Shown here: piece by piece, positions 58,912-64,000 of the stretch | How positions within the stretch are numbered: position 1 is the stretch's first letter | How the letters are laid out: the number at the start of each line of letters is the position of its first letter | Assembly: GCF_005233835.1 (NCBI RefSeq) | Contig: NZ_SZQA01000015.1 | Location: 109,303 to 173,302, forward strand | Direction of reading: 5' to 3' | Length of the DNA stretch: 64,000 nucleotides | Source of the DNA: Herbidospora galbida | GTDB taxonomy: Bacteria; Actinomycetota; Actinomycetes; Streptosporangiales; Streptosporangiaceae | The notes under the pieces: generated by a model | Database searches by the model: none | Seen by the model: the letters and a program-made list of their open reading frames with translations, nothing else | What the model was told of the DNA's origin: nothing | Program-made: the position numbers and the translations under genes

Positions 58912-59718
58912 TCAGTCCTTCACGGCGCCGGCGGTGACCCCGGCGGCGACGTAACGCTGGGCGATGACGAGCAGGAGGGCCGCCGGGATCGACGCGACCA
59001 CGGCGGTGGCCATGATGGCGTTCCACTCCTGGTTGTTGTTGCCGATGTAGTGGTAGATGCCGAGCGTGATCGGCTGGTGGTCGCCGCCCTGGTCGAGGGT
59101 CGAGGCGAAGACGAAGTCCGACCAGGCCCACAGGAAGGCGAACAGCGAGACGGTGACGAGGGCGTTGCGGCTGAGCGGCAGGACGATCGACCGGAAGGTC
59201 CGCACCGTCCCGGCCCCGTCGACCCGGGCCGCCTGCAGCAGCTCCTCCGGCAGGCCGGACATGAACGCGGTCAGGACGAGCACCGCGAACGGCACGGCCA
59301 GCGTGGAGTCGGCCACGATGAGGCCCGGCACCGTGTTGAGCACGCCGGCCGACAGGAAGACGGCGTAGAACCCCATCGCCATGATGATCCCGGGGATCAT
59401 CTGCGCGATCAGCAGCAGGAAGCTCAGCACCCCGCCGCCCCTCGGCCGGAGCTTGGCCAGGGCGTACGCCGCCGGAGCCGCGACGACGAGGGTCAGCGCG
59501 ACGGTGCCGAGCCCGACGACGAGGCTGGTCGCCAGGTAGGGCAGCTGCCGGTCGAGCACCGCCTGGTAGCCCTCCAGCGTGCCGTCGACCGGGAACCAGT
59601 TCGGCGGGTCGCGGCGCATGTCGGCGTCCCGGGTGAACGAGACGTTGACCATCCAGTAGACCGGGAACAGCATCACGGCGGTCAGCACCAGCCCGATCGC
59701 CGTCTTCACCCGCCGCAT
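58912..59718 (-). CDS. Carbohydrate ABC transporter permease (MalG-like)
   Basis: 268 residues, six spans. 'VLTAVMLFPVYWMVNVSFT' starts the protein, and the EAA loop 'ELLQAARVDGAGTVRTFRSIVLPLSRNALVTV' contacts the ATPase. With the MalF-like partner it forms a CUT1 importer. No ATPase gene is in the cluster, so it should borrow a shared MsiK-type ATPase, a known actinomycete arrangement. Its ATG shares one base with the upstream stop (TGATG). Confidence 0.93.
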   Translation of the reverse strand: MRRVKTAIGLVLTAVMLFPVYWMVNVSFTRDADMRRDPPNWFPVDGTLEGYQAVLDRQLPYLATSLVVGLGTVALTLVVAAPAAYALAKLRPRGGGVLSFLLLIAQMIPGIIMAMGFYAVFLSAGVLNTVPGLIVADSTLAVPFAVLVLTAFMSGLPEELLQAARVDGAGTVRTFRSIVLPLSRNALVTVSLFAFLWAWSDFVFASTLDQGGDHQPITLGIYHYIGNNNQEWNAIMATAVVASIPAALLLVIAQRYVAAGVTAGAVKD

Positions 59719-60668
59719 CACGGCACCCTCCGGTGCAGCGTGCGGACGTAGACCAGCCCGAAGACCAGCGCCGCCACGATGAGCAGGTTGCCCACCGCCG
59801 CGCCCGGCCCGAACGAGGGGACGAGGTTGCCGAAGCCCAGCCGGTACGACCACGTGGCGAAGGTGGTCGACGCCCCGCTCGGGCCGCCCCGGGTCATGAT
59901 CCAGATGATGTCGAACACCTTCAGCGTGTAGACCAGTCCGAGGAGCAGCGTGATCGCCGACACCGGCCGCAGGAGCGGGAAGGTGATCCGCCAGAACCGC
60001 TGGCGGGCGTTGGCCCCGTCGAGCGCGGCGGCCTCGTACACGCCGGCCGGGATCGCCTGGAGGCCGGAGTAGAGCACCACCAGGTTGAACGGGACGCCGA
60101 TCCAGATGTTGGCGATCGTCACCGACCAGAGCGACCAGTCGGGGGAGGTCAGCCAGTTCACCGGCCCCAGCCCCAGCGCGCCGAGCGCCGCGTTGACCAC
60201 GCCCGACTCGCTGTTCAGCAGCCACGACCACGTCGAGGCGGACACGATCAGCGGCAGCAGCCAGGGCACCAGGAACAGCGCCCGCAGCGTCGCCGACAGC
60301 GGGAAGTTCTGCACGAAGAACAGCGCCAGGGCGAGCCCGATCGTGAACTGGAAGGCCAGCGAGACCACCGTGAAGACGACGGTGTGCCAGAGCGCCGGGC
60401 CGAACGTCGGGTCGGCGAACACCTTCAGGTAGTTGTCGAACCCGGCGAAGGGCGCGTCTCCCCGTACGAACGACCGCACGGTGTAGTCGCGCAGGCTCAG
60501 CTCGACGTTGCGGTAGAGCGGGTAGGCGTAGAAGAGCAGCAGGTAGAGGCCGACCGGGGCGAGGAACGCCCAGGCCGCCCACTGTCCCGAGCGGAGCCGC
60601 GGCGCCCGGCGGGGCGGGGTCGGCTCGCCGGTGCGACCGCGGCTCCGGGCCTGAGTGGTCAGGGCCAT
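59718..60668 (-). CDS. Carbohydrate ABC transporter permease (MalF-like)
   Basis: 316 residues. Cytosolic basic tail, first span 'WAAWAFLAPVGLYLLLFYAYPLY', six spans in all, EAA loop 'VYEAAALDGANARQRFWRITFPLLRPVSAITLLL'. Pairs with the MalG-like permease and the binding protein encoded 10 bases upstream. Start at ATG 60668 with only a weak ribosome site, consistent with coupling to the upstream gene. Confidence 0.93.
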   Translation of the reverse strand: MALTTQARSRGRTGEPTPPRRAPRLRSGQWAAWAFLAPVGLYLLLFYAYPLYRNVELSLRDYTVRSFVRGDAPFAGFDNYLKVFADPTFGPALWHTVVFTVVSLAFQFTIGLALALFFVQNFPLSATLRALFLVPWLLPLIVSASTWSWLLNSESGVVNAALGALGLGPVNWLTSPDWSLWSVTIANIWIGVPFNLVVLYSGLQAIPAGVYEAAALDGANARQRFWRITFPLLRPVSAITLLLGLVYTLKVFDIIWIMTRGGPSGASTTFATWSYRLGFGNLVPSFGPGAAVGNLLIVAALVFGLVYVRTLHRRVP

Positions 60669-60678
60669 GTGCCGGCCG

Positions 60679-61920
60679 TCACTGCGTGGCGCTCGCGGCG
60701 GCGCGTTGCGCCTGCGTCATCGCCTCCTGCGGCGGGGTGGACCCGCTCAGCGCCGCCTGCACGGCCCCCCACATCGGCTCGGAGATCTTCGGGTACTTGG
60801 TGCCGAGATCGTCGCCGGTGCGCCCCTTGGCCACCTTGACGGCCTCCACCCACACGCCGAGCTTCGCGTCGGCCGCGACCTGCTGCTGCTGCACGGCCTC
60901 GGTCGGGGCGATGTAGGACAGCGTGGTGGTCGTCTTCAGCGAGTTCTCGCCGTTGGTCAGGCAGGCCACGAGCCGCTGCGAGGTGGCGTACCGGCTCGTG
61001 TCCTCCTGGACGGGGATGGCGACGAACTCCCCGCCGGTGGGCGCGGGCGCCGGGCCGCCGCTCTTGGCCGGGATCGGGATGACGCCGTAGGGGAAGCCGG
61101 CCTTCTCGGCGTTGGCCAGCTGCCAGGTGCCGTTCTCGGCGAAGGCGTACTCGCCGGTGGCGAACTCCTGCCAGCTCGTGGTCTGGGTGTTGTTGATGAC
61201 GGAGTTGGGGGCGTACCCCTTCTTCAGCCAGTCGGTCCACAGCGTGACCGCCGCGACGCCCTCGGGGGAGTCGAGCTTGGTGAGGTTCGCGCCCGAGCCC
61301 CAGAACCAGGGGAGGAACTGGAAGCTGCCCTCCTCGGTGCCGATCGCGGAGAAGGTGATGCCCTTGCCGCCGGACTTCGTCACCTTCTCCAGCGCCGCCG
61401 TGAGCGCGGCCCAGTCGGTGACCGTGGCCGGGTCGACCCCCGCCTTGTCCAGCACGTCCTTGTTGTAGTAGAGCGCCAGGGTGTTGGCGCCGATCGGGAC
61501 GCCGAACGTCTCGCCGCCGCTCTGGCCGGCCCCCAGCAGGTTGGGCGAGACGGCCGAGACGTCGAGCCGGTTCTCGGCGGTCGTCGTCAGCACGCCGGCC
61601 TCGGCCAGCGTGGAGACGACCGGGTTGTCGACGATCAGCACGTCGGGCGAGCCGCCCTGCTGCGCGGCCAGCAGCGCCTTGTTGGTCAGGTCGCTGGTGT
61701 CGTAGCCGGTGCGTTCGACCTTGACGCCGGCCTGGGCGCCGCACGCCTCCAGCAGGCGCACCCACTCGGAGGTCGCGTCGTACTGCGGATAGGGATCCCA
61801 GATCGTGTAGGCCGACGCGGCCGTGGCCGGGGCGTCGACCACTTCGGAGGGGGTGGAGCAGGCGGCCAGCAGGGCCAGTCCGAGGCCGGCGGCGAGCCGG
61901 CCGGGCGCGGCAGATCTCAT
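60679..61920 (-). CDS. Sugar-binding lipoprotein of a CUT1 importer
   Basis: 413 residues with lipobox 'LALLAAC' (Cys21). The SBP_bac_1 fold is shown by 'GGSPDVLIVDNPVVSTLAEAGVL', 'VPIGANTLALYYNKDVLDKAGVDPATVTDWAAL' and the aromatic 'FLPWFWGSGANL'. It delivers an oligosaccharide or glycoside to the MalF/MalG-type permeases that follow. First gene of the operon, transcribed from a promoter whose start lies inside a 27-base palindrome, so it is LacI-controlled. GGAGG lies upstream of ATG 61920. Confidence 0.93.
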   Translation of the reverse strand: MRSAAPGRLAAGLGLALLAACSTPSEVVDAPATAASAYTIWDPYPQYDATSEWVRLLEACGAQAGVKVERTGYDTSDLTNKALLAAQQGGSPDVLIVDNPVVSTLAEAGVLTTTAENRLDVSAVSPNLLGAGQSGGETFGVPIGANTLALYYNKDVLDKAGVDPATVTDWAALTAALEKVTKSGGKGITFSAIGTEEGSFQFLPWFWGSGANLTKLDSPEGVAAVTLWTDWLKKGYAPNSVINNTQTTSWQEFATGEYAFAENGTWQLANAEKAGFPYGVIPIPAKSGGPAPAPTGGEFVAIPVQEDTSRYATSQRLVACLTNGENSLKTTTTLSYIAPTEAVQQQQVAADAKLGVWVEAVKVAKGRTGDDLGTKYPKISEPMWGAVQAALSGSTPPQEAMTQAQRAAASATQ

Positions 61921-61940
61921 CGGGGGGTGACCTCCCTCGG

Positions 61941-61999
61941 TCGAACCGATTCGACGAATCGGTTCGACCGAACATAGGCGCGTTCCTCATGGACGTCAA
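61941..61999 (-). promoter_or_regulatory. Sugar-operon promoter with 27-base palindromic LacI operator
   Basis: Minus-strand TTGACG (61994-61999), 17-base spacer, TATGTT (61971-61976). The predicted start falls in a perfect palindrome at 61941-61967 with arms TCGAACCGATTCG and CGAATCGGTTCGA around a central A. A LacI protein is encoded divergently next to it. Confidence 0.8.
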
Positions 62000-62024
62000 T
62001 GGGAGGCCTCCAGGTGGATTGTGG

Positions 62025-62041
62025 AACGATTCGACTACGAT
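62025..62041 (+). promoter_or_regulatory. lacI -10 with overlapping half operator
   Basis: TACGAT (62036-62041) lies exactly six bases before GTG 62048, indicating a leaderless message. AACGATTCGAC just upstream (62025-62035) resembles one arm of the main operator, so the regulator may repress itself. Confidence 0.5.
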
Positions 62042-62047
62042 GCTCGG

Positions 62048-63058
62048 GTGAACATCGGGGAGATCGCCAAGAGGGCGGGAGTGTCCCGCAGCACCGTGTC
62101 CTACGCGCTCACCGGCCGGCGTCCGGTCTCGCCGGAGACCAAACAGCGCATCCAGGCGGTGATCGACGAGCTGGGATACCGCCCCAACGCGGCGGCGCGC
62201 GCCCTCAAGGAGGGCCGCACCCGCACCATCGGCCTCGTCATCCCGCCCGCGAGCACCCGCCTGACCGACATGCAGCTCGGCTTCGTGGCCAGCGTCGTCG
62301 ACGCCGCCGCGCGCGCCGACCTCGACGTGCTGCTGTCGCCCTCAGGGGGCGAGCACGACCGCTCCTTCGAGCGCGTCGTCACCGGTCAGCGGGTCGACGG
62401 CGTGATCGTCATGGAGATACGGCTCGAAGACGACCGGGTCGCCCGGCTGATGGCCAGCGGCCTGCCGTTCGTCGGCATCGGCCGCACCCGCGACCCCCAG
62501 GGCATGTCATGGGTCGACATCGACTACGAGACGCTCATCGCCCGGTGCGTCCACCACCTCGCCGACCTCGGCCACCGCGACGTCGCCCTGGTCAACCGCA
62601 GCGCCGAACTGGTGGCCGCCGGATACGGCCCGGGACACCGCGCGCGGGCCGGCTTCGACCGGGCGGTCGCCGAGCGCGGCCTGCGCGGCGTGGCCGTCTG
62701 CTGCGCCGACGACGCCCAGGCCGGTCAGGCCTGCACCGAGAGCCTGCTCGCCGAGCATCCGGAGCTGACCGCGATCGCCACCGTGAACGAGGCGGCCGCC
62801 GCCGGGGTCTACCACGCGCTGGCCCGGACGGGCCGCGAGGTCCCCCGCGACTTCTCGATCGTGGGCGTCGCGGCCCGGCACTGGGCGGAGAACCTCCACC
62901 CGCCGCTCACCGCGGCCGACGTGCCCGCCGTCGAACTCGGCGCCCAGGCCGTCGACCTGCTGCTGGGGCGGATCGCCGACCCGGCCGCCCCGCACCGCCA
63001 CCTCCTGGTCGCACCGCCGATCTCGCTGCGCGCCACCACCGGTCCGGCCCGACGGTAG
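62048..63058 (+). CDS. LacI-family transcriptional regulator
   Basis: 336 residues: HTH 'NIGEIAKRAGVSRSTVSYALTGRRPVSPETKQRIQAVIDELGYRPNAAARAL' (2-53), including the hinge helix, then a type-1 periplasmic-binding-like effector domain. 'VDGVIVMEIRLEDDRVARL' and 'FSIVGVAARHWAENLHPPLTA' are family marks. GTG 62048 was chosen since it starts one codon before the HTH and fits the leaderless -10; the frame opens at 62021. Divergent from the CUT1 operon, whose operator it most likely binds. Confidence 0.94.
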   Translation: MNIGEIAKRAGVSRSTVSYALTGRRPVSPETKQRIQAVIDELGYRPNAAARALKEGRTRTIGLVIPPASTRLTDMQLGFVASVVDAAARADLDVLLSPSGGEHDRSFERVVTGQRVDGVIVMEIRLEDDRVARLMASGLPFVGIGRTRDPQGMSWVDIDYETLIARCVHHLADLGHRDVALVNRSAELVAAGYGPGHRARAGFDRAVAERGLRGVAVCCADDAQAGQACTESLLAEHPELTAIATVNEAAAAGVYHALARTGREVPRDFSIVGVAARHWAENLHPPLTAADVPAVELGAQAVDLLLGRIADPAAPHRHLLVAPPISLRATTGPARR

Positions 63059-63060
63059 GT

Positions 63061-63074
63061 GCGAATCGATTCGC
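63061..63074. promoter_or_regulatory. Extra CGAATCG-type palindrome between convergent genes
   Basis: GCGAATCGATTCGC, a perfect 14-base palindrome, begins two bases past the lacI stop. It shares CGAATCG with the promoter operator 1.1 kb away but has no promoter near it; a looping or decoy site is possible. Confidence 0.5.
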
Positions 63075-63114
63075 CGCCTGCGTGCCGGCGAGATTCGGGG
63101 GACGCCGACGGGCG

Positions 63115-63150
63115 CGAGGCCCTGCCACCACCGGGGGCGGCAGGGCCTCG
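63115..63150. terminator. Bidirectional terminator between lacI and GH95
   Basis: A perfect 12-bp stem CGAGGCCCTGCC/GGCAGGGCCTCG with a 12-base loop lies between the two convergent stops. Confidence 0.75.
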
Positions 63151-63155
63151 TCGTC

Positions 63156-64000
63156 TCAGACGGAGACGAGGGTCCACTGGTTGTTGGTGTTGGTGTTGGG
63201 CGCCCACATGCAGACGGTGGAGCCGGAGGTGGCGTTGCCCATGCCGTCCAGGGCGGTGCCGGTGCCGCGGTTGATGATCTGGTGGCGGCCGTTGCCGGTG
63301 GCGGCCAGCCGCCACTGCTGGTTGTTGCCGCCGTTCCAGGCCGCCTGGCGGGCGTTGGCGCCGTTGGCGGTGCTGCCCCAGCTGTCGATGACCATCCCGT
63401 TGGTGCGGTTGACGATCCGGTACCAGCCGCTGCCCAGGTCGACCAGCTGCCACTGCAGGTTGGTGGAGCTGCCGGAGGTCCACTGCTTGACCACCGAGCC
63501 GGAGGCGACGCTGCCGCCGCTGTCGAGCACCAGCCCGGTGGTGCCGTTGACGATCCGGACCCAGGAGGTCGGCTGCTGGGGGGTGCCGGTGCCGGTCAGG
63601 CGGTAGGTGCGCCCGGCCTGGCCGGTGAAGGACACCACGTCGGACTCGGGCTTGGTGAACGTCACCGCCGTGCCGTTGTCGGTGACGTCGACGGTGCCGG
63701 TGAAGACGGCGTTGCGGACCCGGACGGCGCCGTCCCGGTCGGGCTTGACCAGGATCTCGGTGGCCCGGCCGGAGCTCCAGGTGGCGCCGACGGTGTAGCC
63801 GCCGCGCCCGCGCAGCCCGGCGACCTTGCCGGCGGGCCAGGCCGAGGGCAGCGCCGGCAGGAGGTGGAGTTCGCCGGTGTGGCTGTGCAGGAGCATTTCG
63901 GCGATGCCGGAGGTGGCGCCGAAGTTGCCGTCGATCTGGAAGGGCGGGTGCAGGTCGAACATGTTGGGCGCCAGCCGGGAGGTGGTGACCAGCAGGCGCA
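63156..64000 (-). CDS. GH95 alpha-L-fucosidase with CBM13 (5' end outside window)
   Basis: 281 residues of the C-terminal part; the frame is open through the window edge. '[40 protein letters not shown]' is the highly conserved end of the GH95 barrel, followed by the beta-sandwich '[14 protein letters not shown]'. The last ~130 residues form a ricin-type CBM13 with three QW repeats ('LQWQLVD', 'QQWRLA', 'NQWTLV'). Normally secreted; removes terminal fucose or galactose from glycans. It fits the neighbouring sugar importer and the deoxysugar-acid operon. Confidence 0.9.
   Translation of the reverse strand, partial: RLLVTTSRLAPNMFDLHPPFQIDGNFGATSGIAEMLLHSHTGELHLLPALPSAWPAGKVAGLRGRGGYTVGATWSSGRATEILVKPDRDGAVRVRNAVFTGTVDVTDNGTAVTFTKPESDVVSFTGQAGRTYRLTGTGTPQQPTSWVRIVNGTTGLVLDSGGSVASGSVVKQWTSGSSTNLQWQLVDLGSGWYRIVNRTNGMVIDSWGSTANGANARQAAWNGGNNQQWRLAATGNGRHQIINRGTGTALDGMGNATSGSTVCMWAPNTNTNNQWTLVSV

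Overview
The window is about 64 kb of very GC-rich DNA with a strong G/C preference at third codon positions, short ATGA/GTGA overlaps, many GTG starts and many secreted carbohydrate-active enzymes. This fits a soil actinomycete. The LamG plus RHS pair, CBM13-tailed hydrolases and GAGCGAAGCGAG-type intergenic repeats suggest the order Streptosporangiales; that placement is inference, as there is no rRNA or marker gene here.

Layout. 1-9.4 kb: the 3' part of a secreted LamG protein, a full-length 2032-residue RHS/YD-repeat protein with an unrecognised C-terminal tip, a DUF2087 protein, a YihY/BrkB membrane protein and a small PH-like protein. 9.4-16.3 kb: a CUT2-type sugar ABC importer (two permeases, double ATPase, a binding-protein gene broken by a single-base frameshift), an SMP-30 sugar lactonase and a ROK regulator. 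16.4-22.3 kb: secreted degradative enzymes (GH16 glucanase with CBM13, Tat-exported sulfatase with a cupin partner, M14 carboxypeptidase). 22.5-28.7 kb: LMW protein tyrosine phosphatase, VanW protein, DUF6461 protein beside a decayed NucA/NucB toxin tip, LysE exporter, and an SDR/CDGSH/haem-oxygenase-like redox trio.

28.9-40.7 kb is the most coherent and interesting locus: sugar kinase, NagZ-type GH3, MurR/RpiR regulator, a five-gene oligopeptide ABC importer, a double GNAT, MurQ etherase and a YfeW/PBP4B-like serine hydrolase. I read it as a muropeptide (MurNAc-peptide) scavenging and recycling locus that uses a peptide ABC transporter plus a cytosolic kinase where E. coli uses the MurP PTS.

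40.7-50.5 kb holds a PadR-controlled MacB/FtsX-type ABC system, an alpha-carbonic anhydrase, ThpR, about 0.96 kb without a gene, a stand-alone condensation-domain protein, DedA and a glutathionyl-hydroquinone-reductase-like protein. 50.5-64 kb holds a universal stress protein, an MRJP/yellow-family protein, then FAH hydrolase-SDR-larA-larB-larC (nickel-pincer racemase and cofactor genes, in a setting suggesting deoxysugar-acid breakdown to pyruvate and lactate), a GH63-like glycosidase, a CUT1 sugar importer, its divergent LacI regulator and the 3' part of a GH95 alpha-L-fucosidase with CBM13. Together the last block looks like a fucoside/rhamnoside utilisation region. No tRNA, rRNA, CRISPR array, insertion sequence or replication origin was seen.
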